From: Sciurus carolinensis
Taxonomy: Eukaryota > Chordata > Mammalia > Rodentia > Sciuridae
NCBI RefSeq assembly: GCF_902686445.1
Contig: NC_062214.1
Coordinates: 50,627,177 to 50,691,176 of the forward strand
DNA: 64,000 nt
Direction: 5' to 3'
Shown: positions 23,709-33,476 of the stretch, in pieces
Layout: each line of letters opens with the position of its first letter
Numbering within the stretch: position 1 is the stretch's first letter
Position numbers and translations under genes: made by a program
The notes under the pieces: generated by a model
Told to the model about the DNA's origin: nothing
Seen by the model: the letters and a program-made list of their open reading frames with translations, nothing else
The model's database searches: none

Positions 23709-25140
23709 ATTTTTTAAACTAAGTCAGATTTTTATTTTTTCCAAAGACCATATAATTTAATAATAAAAAAAAATAAAAATTGAATGAAAGGAAAAGGTGG
23801 ATATAAAGAGGAACCAGTGGGCAAGAGGCAAAGGCTGCAGGACAGAAGACACTGGGAACTACAGGGGCCCAGGACTCAGGAAACACTGGTTCAGCTCATA
23901 GGTGACCCAGTCCTGGCCCTGGCTGTTCCCAAGAGGAGGCTGTGAGTACCCAAGGAAGGTGCTTAGCAGGATAACGGAAAAATCAAAGAGGTTTGGGGTA
24001 CTTTGTCCCCACCTCTGGCCAACCACCTCCCTCCATAACCTAGTTTTTCCATCTCAGACTTAATGGAAAATAAAAGGGAGGAGAAGGCTAAGCCCAACAA
24101 ACAGGTTAAGGAGGGTGTATGACAGGGAAAGATGGCCACTGCTCTGTTCAGTATGTGGGGACAGGTGGCAGTCCTACTTCAGCACTGGGCAAATGGTGTG
24201 AAAGACCCTTGGTTACAGGGTGGTAGAAATTGTACCTATCCCTGTGTGGCCTTTAACCCTCTGGGATGGAGGAACTGGTACCTGCAGCTCTCCTAAAGTT
24301 TTCCTAGCTGAGGAAGCCGACCCTAGTCCCCAGGTCTCTAACAAGTGTGCTTCGACTTCACTTGTGCTCTGACTTGGCTTCTGCTGTGGGTTGGCGTCTC
24401 TATGAGCCCTCTCTGGGCCTCGTTCCCAGTTCCTTTCCCTATCCCAATCTCGGTCCCCGTCTTTCTCCCTGTCCTCCCTCTCCTTGTCTCCACGTTTCTC
24501 CCTCTCCAGCTGTCGATTCCGTTCCCGCGCAGCTTCCTCCTCCAGCTCCTGCTCTTCTTCCTCTTGTTCCTTTCACCTCTTCTCCAGTTCCTGGTGGATT
24601 CAGCCCGCTCTGTCTTCTGAACAATCTGGCCGTCAGTGGGAGCCAACAGATGCGGGGAGCATCTTTTCTTAACGGAAAAGATCTCCCTGCAGCTTGGCAG
24701 GTGGCTCCTCCTGGGCTTGTTTTCTTTTCACTCTTCTCTTTAGACTTTGCACGTTCCTGGCGTCGGTTGGGTGGTCGCAGAATGGTGATCGGGAACCCGG
24801 ACCTTCTCCAACTTTATCCCCATCCCACTTAGGCTCTGATGGAGTTCGCTCTCGACGCACCATTTCGCGTTCCCACTCTGCCCACCACTCCTTCACCGCC
24901 GGGTCCTGCTCCTGCTGCCCTGCACGTGGGTGCTGTGGTGGCTGAACTGGGGCCGGGACTGCGGTGCCGAGACCGGGGTACACCCTGTTCCTCAGTCTCA
25001 GTTTCAGAGGGAAGGTCCACCAGGAGAACCTGGTAGTAGTCCAGCTTATCGTGCTCAGCATAGTCAGCACAAAGGAATTTGAGACTGGACTGGAACCATT
25101 TGACCCCATGCTGTGCAGGTGGCAGGGCTTCCTCTACCAT
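23709..25140 (-). pseudogene. 5'-truncated processed pseudogene of an unidentified Arg/Glu-rich protein
   Basis: This is an intronless cDNA copy on the minus strand. Coding-like sequence runs from 25140 down to about 24230. Reading starts in the frame containing [18 protein letters not shown] (about 25000-25110), shifts to the one with [15 protein letters not shown] (about 24850-24900), and later to a third with the highly charged EQEEEEQELEEEAARERNRQ and LEREKRGDKEREDREKDGD (about 24430-24560), which has an in-frame TGA just before it. Frames therefore shift at least twice. Below about 24230 lies presumed 3' UTR, ending in an A-rich tail (minus-strand AAAAAATAAAT) against the target duplication. 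The charged coiled-coil/RE repeats suggest a nuclear RNA-processing-type protein, but I could not name the parent. Its 5' end is fused to U6 snRNA. Confidence 0.75.
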
Positions 25141-25248
25141 AAAAATTACAGAAAGGTTCACGAATTTGTGTGTCATCCTTTCGCAGGGGGCATGCTAATT
25201 TTCTCTGTATGATTCTAATTTTAGTATACATTTTGAGGAAGGAAACAC
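25141..25248 (-). pseudogene. RNU6 pseudogene: U6 snRNA copy at the 5' end of a chimeric retrocopy
   Basis: Read on the minus strand, the 108 bases match U6 snRNA along its whole length (106-107 nt in mammals): TATACTAAAATT, GATACAGAGAA, ATTAGCATG, CCCCTGCG, AAGGATGACAC, CAAATTCGTGAA and the terminal T-run (25141-25145). The first 25 bases are more diverged (about 16 of 25 agree). The T-run is joined directly to the truncated mRNA copy, and one target-site duplication encloses both. This is the layout of known U6/mRNA chimeric retrocopies made by L1 reverse transcriptase switching template. It has no U6 promoter (no PSE/TATA in the flank), so it is not expected to be transcribed. Confidence 0.9.
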
Positions 25249-25259
25249 AAAGCCTATTT
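25244..25259. repeat. Target-site duplication, copy 2 (U6/mRNA retrocopy)
   Basis: AACACAAAGCCTATTT, partner of 23693-23708. The first few bases overlap the 5' GTG of the U6 copy, so microhomology at the junction is possible. Confidence 0.85.
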
Positions 25260-25761
25260 TATAATAAAGTGCTGAATATCTAGTATCATTTATTGAATAC
25301 TGCCCTGAAAGTGAACAGAGTGGTTTTTTCAGTCGTTTTTTCAGCTTGCCATTAACGTGTGGTTAATATATAATAGAATATGGTCTCTATGCAACACATG
25401 TTGCTTTTGAATCTTTGTCAAGTCAAAAACTTGTATGAAAGCTATGGTAAGTTGAGGACCAATCATACAGTGATAGTTGAATAAATCTATAAGGATCCTT
25501 ATTCAGAGGTTTACACAAGCAGGACTGAGTCTCAGAGAATGAGTCTGTGGCACTGTACAACTGTCTTAAGAATAAAGGAAGAGACTGTGTGCACTGTCCT
25601 TTCTCCACTAGGTCATCATCATTGATCTCAGTGATGTAACATTGGTCCTGTAAGATTTGGAAAAGATCATTCCAGGTTTCTGACTTTTGTTAAGTACTAA
25701 GTCACCCAGACCTGTAGGTATATGCATTGATCCCTCCTCCAGGCCTAAGAATTTATTATAT

Positions 25762-25778
25762 AAAAATTAATAGAAAGA
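25762..25778. repeat. Candidate target-site duplication of the ID+L1 insertion, copy 1
   Basis: AAAAATTAATA plus GAAAGA stands directly before the canonical ID start GGGCTG. The same two blocks occur after the L1 tail at 32540-32563, there separated by 7 extra bases. The A-rich composition lowers certainty. Confidence 0.45.
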
Positions 25779-25858
25779 GGGCTGTAAAGCACTTGCATAG
25801 TGTAGGCGAGGCCCTGGGCTCAATCCCTAGTACCACCAAAATTATTAAAATAAAAATC
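25779..25858 (+). repeat. Short ID SINE abutting the L1 5' end
   Basis: GGGCTG, then 'taaagcacttgcatagtgta', 'ggcgaggccctgggctcaat' and 'ccctagtaccacc' with an A-rich tail (attattaaaataaaaa). Compared with other ID copies here, about 16 bases around the A box are missing. Its tail runs straight into the first bases of the L1 5' UTR. Confidence 0.8.
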
Positions 25859-27291
25859 AGAGTTTCAAGATGGCGGACTAGGGGGCGGCTGCATTTTATG
25901 TTGCTCCAGGACTCAGGATTCAAAAGAGGAGATAGTGAGAGACTTGGGACCAACTCAAAGCCGCTGGGTGAGTCTCTCCCATTGGGGAGGCGTCCCGGAT
26001 GGGGCGGTAGCCCCGGAACGCAGGGAACTTTGTGAAGGAGAGTTGCTCGGGGAGACGCCCCTCCCCCCACAGGAGCGGTAAACACAGACAACTGGGAACA
26101 TCGTAGAGGAGGCGACTCAGCACAGCGCTTGGACTTGGAGCAACCACTGGGGCTCCAGGCGGCTGCCTGAGGAGGAGCTGCGTGGCGAGCTATTTAGACC
26201 CAGAACGACCGCTACTGAACACCAGGGGGGGGTTGCCCGGAGGAAGAGGAGGAGTGCGGCGGGTAGCTTGGTCTAGGAGTGACTGCATCAGAGCCACAGG
26301 CGGTTGCCAGAGGAGGAGGCGAGTGGTGAGTTGATTGGACTAAAAGCGACTGCTCCTGAACACCAGTGGCCTGCCTGGAGGAGGAGCATGGTGGGTCATT
26401 TGGTCTCGGAGCCACCGCTCCTGAACACCCGGGGGGCTACCCCGAGGAGGAGGAGGAGGAACAGGGCGGGTCAGTTGGACTTGGAGTGACTGCCTAGGGC
26501 TACGGGCGGTTGGCGGGAGGAGGAGATGCGAAGTGAGTTGCTTGGACTCCTAGTGACTGGGTCGGAAACCGGGCCGCTGTCCGGAGGAGGAGGTGTGTGC
26601 CGGGTCTCTGGGTATCGGAGCTATTGTACGGGGCTCCAGGTGGCGGCTCAGAGGAGGGGCCACATAGCCAGGCGATTAGGTGCAGAGCAGGGTCCCAGGA
26701 GTTAGGTGGCTTCTTGCTGGAAGAGCCGCACAGAGACACGCCTAGGGGTGGAGCGAAGTTTCCAGGACTGCGGGCAGATTCTCTGGGAGAGGCAGCCTAA
26801 GGAGACTCGCCTGCAAAGGGTGAGGCTCCCAGGCCCAGGAGGTAGGTCCGGGTCCCTGGGAACGTTGCAGAGGAAGACAGCCCAGCCCAGGCGGTAGTTG
26901 TAGATTGAGGGGAACCTCTAGGAGAGGAACTGATCAGCAAGACGTCCCCACCGAGTGAGTCTTCCCTGCTGGGTGAGGTTTTCCCACAGGGACGGTAAAA
27001 CCAGAGAAACAGGCACAAACAGGACTTGCCTCAGCCCGCAGCCTAGTTCCCCGTTGGATGACCATTGGTCAACAAGTGGAGGCACCTCTGCCCACTAGCA
27101 GGGAATATACGCCACCTGAGGGTCACCACCCCTAGAGAGGCAGCTTCTTCGTGGAGTTCCGCATTATCAACTTCCTCCAAGACTTCAGGCTACTGAAGGA
27201 TAAGAGGGGATATACTAGCAATCTTCAGGGACATTATAAGTCGATAGAGGAAATCTGCAATATCTTAATGACCCACTGATTCCTGAACAAT
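25859..27291 (+). promoter_or_regulatory. L1 5' UTR (internal promoter region)
   Basis: About 1.43 kb, G/C- and CpG-rich, in sharp contrast to its AT-rich surroundings. It starts next to an AAGATGGCG motif, the place where YY1 sets the start site in human L1. The segment 26125-26690 consists of degenerate tandem units (separate entry). No open frame of note. Promoter function is inferred from L1 biology. Confidence 0.8.
26125..26690 (+). repeat. Degenerate tandem monomers in the L1 5' UTR
   Basis: About eight units of roughly 60-80 bp repeat the pattern 'ttggactnggagcgactgc', 'tcctgaacaccagg', 'cggctgcc', 'ggaggaggag'. Unit starts lie near 26130, 26190, 26267, 26333, 26397, 26473, 26539, 26608 and possibly 26667. 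The organisation recalls the monomer arrays of mouse L1 promoters, but the sequence is different. Confidence 0.75.
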
Positions 27292-28386
27292 ATGAGAAAA
27301 CAAGGGAAGAAAATGCCCCAAACAAATCTAGATGTTACATCAATAAAATCCAACGACAGCATGGCAGAAGAAATGACAGAAAGGGAGTTCAGAATGTACA
27401 TAATTAAAATGATTAGGGAAGCAAACGATGAGATGAAAGAGCAAATGCAGGCATTGAATGATGAGATGAAAGAGCAAATGCAGGCATTGAATGATGAGAT
27501 GAAAGAGCAAATGCAGGCATTGAATGATAGCACCAATCGACAGTTAAAAGAGCAAATACAGGAAGCAAAAGATCATTTCAATAAAGAGTTAGAGATATTG
27601 AAAAAAAACCAAACAGAAATCCTTGAAATGAAGAAAACAATAAACCAAATTAAGAACTCCATAGAAAGCATAACCAATAGGATAGAACACCTGGAAGACA
27701 GAACTTCAGATATTGAAGACAAAATATTTAACCTCGAAAGCAAAGTTGAACAAACAGAGAAGATGGTAAGAAATCATGAACAGAATCTGCAAGAACTATG
27801 GGATATCATGAAAAGGCCAAATTTGATAATTATTGGGATTGAGGAAGGCTTAGAGAAACAAACCAAAGGAATGAATAATCTATTCAATGAAATAATATCA
27901 GAAAATTTCCCAAATCTGAAGAATGAAATGGAAAATCAAGTCCAAGAGGCTTATAGGACTCCAAATACACAAAATTACAACAGACCCACACCAAGGCACA
28001 TTATAATGAAAATACCTAACATACAAAATAAAGACAGAATTTTAAAGGCTATGAGAGAAAAGAACCAAATTACATTCAGGGGGAAACCAAAACGGATATC
28101 AGCAGATTTTTCAATCCAGACCCTAAAAGCTAGAAGGGCCTGGAACAACATTTTTCAAGCTCTGAAAGAAAATGGATGCCAACAAAGAATCTTATACCCA
28201 GCAAAACTTACCTTCAAATTTGACGATGAAATAAAATCATTCCATGATAAACAAAAGCTAAAAGAATTTACAAAAAGAAAGCCAGCATTACAGAACATTC
28301 TCAGCAAAATATTTCATGAGGAAGAGATAAAAAACAAAGAAGCATATCAGCAAAGGAGGAATTACCCTAAAGGAACTGTCAAATAA
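27292..28386 (+). CDS. L1 ORF1 protein (RNA-binding nucleic-acid chaperone)
   Basis: 364 codons, open from ATG to TAA, the usual ORF1p length. It encodes the trimeric RNA-binding chaperone that packages L1 RNA in the cytoplasmic RNP. The N-terminal half (about 30-175) is coiled coil with a threefold 11-residue repeat, residues 46-78 (DEMKEQMQALN). Next come the RRM (NLIIIGIEEG near 180; RPTPRHII at 231-238) and the C-terminal domain (GKPKRISADFS from about 264, YPAKLTF at about 302). All landmark motifs of mammalian ORF1p are present. It is followed after 55 bases by ORF2. No disruption was seen. Confidence 0.95.
   Translation: MRKQGKKMPQTNLDVTSIKSNDSMAEEMTEREFRMYIIKMIREANDEMKEQMQALNDEMKEQMQALNDEMKEQMQALNDSTNRQLKEQIQEAKDHFNKELEILKKNQTEILEMKKTINQIKNSIESITNRIEHLEDRTSDIEDKIFNLESKVEQTEKMVRNHEQNLQELWDIMKRPNLIIIGIEEGLEKQTKGMNNLFNEIISENFPNLKNEMENQVQEAYRTPNTQNYNRPTPRHIIMKIPNIQNKDRILKAMREKNQITFRGKPKRISADFSIQTLKARRAWNNIFQALKENGCQQRILYPAKLTFKFDDEIKSFHDKQKLKEFTKRKPALQNILSKIFHEEEIKNKEAYQQRRNYPKGTVK
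27427..27525 (+). repeat. In-frame 33-bp triplication in ORF1 coiled coil
   Basis: The 33-base unit beginning GATGAGATGAAAGAGCAAAT occurs three times without gaps (27427, 27460, 27493). The copies look identical and keep the reading frame, adding three 11-residue segments to the coiled coil. Confidence 0.97.
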
Positions 28387-28441
28387 AGGAGGAACCAAGA
28401 TGTGTCAAAAAAGAAATAAATAAATAAATAAAATTTTAAAT

Positions 28442-31400
28442 ATGAACCAAATGACCGGGAATACAAATCATATCTCAATAATAACCCTGAATGTTAATGG
28501 CCTGAATTCATCAATCAAAAGACATAGACTGGCAGATTGGATTAAAAAGAAAGATCCAACAATTTGTTGCCTGCAAGAGACTCACCTCATAGAAAGAGAT
28601 ACCCATAGACTAAAGGTGAAAGGATGGGGAAAAACATACCATGCACATGGACTCAGCAAAAAAGCTGGAGTATCCATCCTCATTTCAGATAATGTGGACT
28701 TCAAGCCAATGTTAGTCAGAAGAGATAAAGGACATTTCATACTGCTTAAGAGAAGCATAAATCAGCAAGATATAACAATCATAAACATCTATGCCCCAAA
28801 CAGTGGCTCATCCATGTATGTTAAACAAATCCTTCTCAATTTTAGAAACCAAATAGACCATAACACAATAATACTAGGTGATTTTAACACGCCTCTCTCA
28901 CCACTGGACAGATCTTCCAAACAAAAATTGAACAAAGAAACCATAGATCTCAATAACACAATCAGTAATTTAGACTTAACAGACATTTATAGAATATACC
29001 ATCCAACAAAGAGCAAATACACTTTCTTCTCAGCAGCACATAGATCCTTCTCTAAAATAGACCATATATTATGCCACAAAGCTAATGTCAGCAAATACAA
29101 GAAGATAGAGACACTACCTTGTATTCTATCAGATCACAATGGATTGAAGTTACAAATTAATGAAAGAGTAAAAAACAGAAACTACTCCAACACCTGGAGA
29201 TTAAACAATATGCTATTATATGATGAATGGATAACAGAAGATATTAGGAAGGAAATTAAAAAATTCTTAGAGGTAAACGAGAACAAAGAAACATCATATC
29301 AAAATCTCTGGAACACTATGAAAGCAGTATTTAGAGGAAGATTTATTTCATGGAGCGCATTTAATAAAAGAAGTAAAACTCAAAAAATAAACGACCTAAC
29401 ACTACAACTCAAAGCCCTAGAAAAAGAAGAACAGACCAACACCAAAAGTAGTAGAAGGCAGGAAATAGTTAAACTCAGAGCTGAAATCAACGAAATTGAA
29501 ACAAAAGAAACAATACAAAAAATTGACAAAATAAATAGTTGGTTCTTCGAAAAAATAAACAAAATTGATAAACCTTTAGCCACACTAACAAAGAGAAGAT
29601 GAGAGAAAACCCAAATCACTAAAATTCAGAATGAACAAGGAAATATCACAACAGACATGACTGAAATACAAAACATAATTAGAAGCTATTTTGAAAATCT
29701 ATACTCCAACAAAATAGAAAATTTCGAAGACATTAACAGGTTTCTAGAGATATATGAATGGCCTAAACTGAACGAGGAGGACATACACAATTTAAATAGA
29801 CCAATTTCAAGTAATGAAATAGAAGAAGTAATCAATAGCCTACCAACAAAGAAAAGTCCAGGACCAGATGGGTTCTCAGCCGAGTTCTACAAAACCTTTA
29901 AAGAAGAGCTCATTCCAATACTTCTCAAAGTATTCCATAAAATAGAAGAGGAGGGAACCCTCCCAAACTCATTCTATGAAGCCAATATCACCCTGATACC
30001 TAAACCAGACAGAGACACATTGAGGAAAGAAAATTTCAGACCAATATCCTTAATGAACATCGATGCAAAAATTCTCAACAAAATTTTAGCAAATTGCATA
30101 TAAAAACATATTAAAAAGATAGTGCACCATGATCAAGTGGGTTTCATCCCAGGGATGCAAGGTTGGTTCAACATCAGGAAATCAATAAATGTAATTCACC
30201 ATATCAATAGACTTAAAGTCAAGAATCACATGATTATTTTGATAGATGCAGAAAAAACATTTGATAAAATACAGCACCCCTTCATGCTCAAAACATTAGA
30301 AAAAATAGGGATAGTGGGAACATTCCTTAACATTGTAAAGGCCATCTATGCTAAGCCCATGGCTAATATCATTCTAAATGGTGAAAAACTGAAAGCATTC
30401 CCTCTAAAAACTGGAACAAGGCAGGGATGCCCTCTTTCACCACTTCTATTCAATATCGTCCTTGAAACTCTAGCCAGAGCAATCAGACAAATCAAAGAAA
30501 TTAAAGGGATACGAATAGGAAAAGAAGAACTCAAACTATCCCTATTTGCTGATGATATGATTGTATACTTAGAGGAACCAGGAAATTCCACCAGAAAACT
30601 TTTAGATCTCATAAGTGAATTCAGTAAAGTAGCGGGATATAAGATCAATGCACATAAATTTAAGGCATTTCTATACATAAGCGATGAATCTTCAGAAAGA
30701 GAAATCAGGAAAACTACCCCATTCACAATAGCTTCGAAAAAAATAAAATACTTGGGAATCAATCTCACAAAAGAGGTGAAAGACCTCTACAATGAGAACT
30801 ACAGAACACTAAAGAAAGAAATTAAAGAAAACCTTAGAAGATGGAAAGATCTCCCATGTTCTTGGATAGGAAGAATTAATATTGTCAAAATGGCCATACT
30901 ACCAAAAGTGCTATACAGATTCAATGCAATTCCAATTAAAATCCCAATGATGTACCTTACAGAAATAGAGCAAGCGATTATGAAATTCATCTGGAAGAAT
31001 AAAAAACCCAGAATAGCTAAAGCAATCCTTGGCAGAAAGAGTGAAGCAGGGGGTATCGCAATACCAGATCTTCAACTATACTACAAAGCAATAGTAACAA
31101 AAACGGCATGGTATTGGTACCAAAATAGAAAGGTGGATCAATGGTACAGAATAGAGGACACGGACACAAACCCAAATAAATACAATTTTCTTATACTAGA
31201 CAAAGGGGCCAAAAATATGCAATGGAGAAAAGATAGCCTCTTCAACAAATGGTGCTGGGAGAATTGGAAATCCATATGCAACAGAATGAAACTAAACCCA
31301 TATCTCTCACCATGCACGAAACTAAACTCAAAATGGATTAAGGATCTCGGAATCAGACCAGAGACCATGCATCTTATAGAAGAAAAAGTAGGTCCAGAGC

Positions 31401-32361
31401 TTCAACATGTCGGCTTAGGACCAGACTTCCTCAACAGGACTCCCATAGCACAAGAAATAAAAGCAAGAATTAATAACTGGGATAGATTCAAACTAAAAAG
31501 CTTTCTCTCAGCAAAGGAAACTATCAGCAATGTGAAGAAAGAGCCTACAGAGTGGGAGAAAATCTTTGCCAATCATACTTCAGATAGAGCACTAATCTCC
31601 AGAATCTATAAAGAACTCAAAAAACTCTACACCAAGAATGCAAATAATCCAATCAACAAATGGGCTAAGGAAATGAATAGACACTTCACAGAAGAAGATC
31701 TACAAGCAATCAACAAACATATGGAAAAATGTTCACCATCTCTAGTAATAAGAGAAATGCAAATCAAAACCACCCTAGATTCCATCTCACCCCAATTAGA
31801 ATGGCGATTATCAAGAATACAAGCAACAACAGGTGTTGGCGAGGATGTGGGGAGAAAGGTACACTCTTACATTGTTGGTGGGGCTGCAAATTAGTGCAGC
31901 CACTCTGGAAAGCAGTGTGGAGACTCCTTAGAAAACTTGGAATGGAACCACCATTTGACCCAGCTATCCCACTCCTTGGCCTATACCCAAAGGACTTAAA
32001 ATCAGCATATTACAGAGATACAGCCACATCAATGTTCATAGCTGCTCAATTCACAATAGCCAGATTGTGGAACCAACCTAGATGTCCTTCAATTGATGAA
32101 TGGATAAAGAAACTGTGGTATATATATACAATGGAATATTACTCAGCCATAAAGAATGATAAAATTATGGCATTTGCAGGCAAATGGATGAAACTGGAGA
32201 ATATCATGCTAAGTGAGATAAGCCAATCTCAAAAAAACCAATGGATGAATGATATCGCTAATAAGTGGATGATGACACATAATGGGGGGTGGGAGGGGTT
32301 AGTGTTAGGGTTAGAGTTAGGGTTGGGGGGGGCAAGAATGGAGGAAGGAAGGACTGTATAG
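28442..32361 (+). pseudogene. L1 ORF2 (endonuclease-reverse transcriptase), disrupted
   Basis: ORF2 encodes the enzyme that nicks the target at TTTT/AA sites and reverse-transcribes L1 RNA there. From the ATG at 28442, the apurinic-type endonuclease motifs are all present: NVNGLN (about 16-21), QETH (45-48), GDFN (146-149), SDHN (230-233). Reading stops at TGA 29600-29602 (codon 387), leaving an endonuclease-only product. It then stays in the same frame to TAA 30101-30103 (codon 554) inside the reverse-transcriptase domain. The catalytic FADD is at about codons 702-705 (30545-30556). A 1-bp deletion near 31777 moves the C-terminal part, including the Cys-rich [11 protein letters not shown] and LLHCWWGC, into the next frame, which ends at TAG 32359-32361. 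The nominal length of about 1300 codons fits the family. Confidence 0.93.
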
Positions 32362-32400
32362 AGGGAAAGAGGGGTGGGAGGGGTGGGGGGGAAGGGGAAA
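32284..32400 (+). repeat. G-rich tract at L1 ORF2/3' UTR with telomere-like hexamers
   Basis: Many G-runs of three or more (possible G-quadruplex) and the stretch 'gttagtgttagggttagagt' / 'tagggttgggggggg' (32299-32331), which resembles degenerate TTAGGG repeats. Purine-rich G-tracts in the 3' UTR are usual for mammalian L1; the telomere-like phrase is an unusual detail. Confidence 0.8.
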
Positions 32401-32539
32401 AAAATAACAGAATGAATCAAACAACATTACCCTATGTAAATTTATGATTACACAAATGGTATGCCTTTACGCCATGTACAAACAGAGAAACAACATGTAT
32501 CCCATTTGTTTACAATAATAAAAAATATATATATATAAA

Positions 32540-32563
32540 AAAAATTAATAACAGAAGGAAAGA
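32540..32563. repeat. Candidate target-site duplication of the ID+L1 insertion, copy 2
   Basis: AAAAATTAATA (32540-32550), seven extra bases, then GAAAGA (32558-32563), directly after the L1 tail. It pairs with 25762-25778. The leading As may belong to the poly(A) tail. Confidence 0.45.
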
Positions 32564-32764
32564 TGAAACACTCAAAAAATTCCCTATTCAGAATATTTAA
32601 TATTAAAATATGCATATTATATAACTTTTTTCCTATCTTTTGCTACCCACCCTCTAGTCAGGCAACAGGAATAGCCCCTGTATATCCTACACCAAGGGAG
32701 AGTAGAGACTAAAGTAAAGAAGTTGATGGAAATATTAAGTGGATTATAGCCATGTGCTGCATTG

Positions 32765-33260
32765 TGCTTTTTCAGTCAACAAAGGAATACATGTATAACA
32801 CTGGTCCATAAGATTGCAGTGTGGCTGAAAAGTTCCTATTGCCTAGTGTTGTCATATTGTCCTAACCTCATGGTACAATACATTCATTCATAGCCATGGT
32901 GATGCTGGTGTAAATAAACCCACTGCACTGGCATTTATATAAACATTTGGCACATAAAATCACATACAGTACATGATACCTAATAATGATAATAAAGGTT
33001 ACTAGTCTATATATTTTCTGTACTATATTTTTTGTCATTATTTTAGAGTGGATGTCTACTTATTTAAGAAGAAGTGTAGTATACAATAGTATGCCCTGTC
33101 ATGTTGGCAGCAGCCTTCAACATCTCCTGTTTACTTCCTCTCCTGATTGAATCAAAAGACCACACCACTGATCTAGGTTTGTGTAAGTGATCCAACATTG
33201 TTCATGCAATGATAAAATCAGCTAATGATGCACTTCCCCAATGGCATCTCTGTCACTAGG
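32765..33260 (+). repeat. Ancient mammalian interspersed repeat, family not assigned
   Basis: 'ggtccataagattgcagtgt', 'ggtgatgctggtgtaaataa', 'acagtacatgatacctaata' and 'atgataataaaggttactag' follow a dispersed mammalian repeat I recognise by pattern but cannot name safely. Confidence 0.5.
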
Positions 33261-33291
33261 TGATGCATAGCAATTTAAAAACAAACAAACA

Positions 33292-33476
33292 AAAAAGGGC
33301 AGATACAGTGATACATTCTTATAATCTCAGCTATTTGGGAGGCTGAGGTACAAGGATCCCAATTCAAGGTCAGCCTCAGCAACTTAGTAAGATTCTGCAT
33401 CAAAATTATTTTTAAAAGGGCCAGAGATGTAGCTCAATGGTAGAACACTTTGGGGTTCAATCCCCAGTACCAGAGG
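33292..33476 (+). repeat. B1-dID SINE
   Basis: 'cagctatttgggaggctgag', 'tcagcctcagcaacttagta', 'gagatgtagctcaatggtag' and 'gggttcaatccccagtacca'. It is followed by a purine-rich (GGAA)n tract to about 33560 in place of a plain A tail. Confidence 0.92.

Larger units (their letters stand above)
25859..32539 (+). mobile_element. Nearly full-length L1 retrotransposon
   Basis: An autonomous LINE-1 of about 6.7 kb. In order: a CpG-rich 5' UTR starting with a YY1-type AAGATGGCG (25867-25875) and tandem degenerate monomers; ORF1; a 55-bp inter-ORF spacer; ORF2 with endonuclease and reverse transcriptase; a short 3' UTR with a G-rich tract; and an A-rich tail. Only ORF1 is open throughout. ORF2 has two nonsense codons and one frame shift, so the copy is autonomously dead, but so few lesions mean it is young. 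Length and layout match active rodent L1s. Confidence 0.95.

Noticed and set aside
24345..24832. Plus-strand open frames of 91-161 codons, Pro/Ser/Leu-rich
   Set aside because: Antisense shadow of the minus-strand Arg/Glu-rich retrocopy.
25141..25248. Functional U6 snRNA gene
   Set aside because: About a third of the 5' end is altered, no PSE/TATA promoter is upstream, and the T-run terminator is fused to an mRNA copy; it is a pseudogene.
27427..27525. CRISPR-like direct repeats
   Set aside because: Units are contiguous without spacers and lie in an L1 coding frame; the genome is mammalian.
27234..27536. Minus-strand 100-codon frame with a repeated 'NACICSFISSF' peptide
   Set aside because: Complement of the 33-bp triplication in L1 ORF1.
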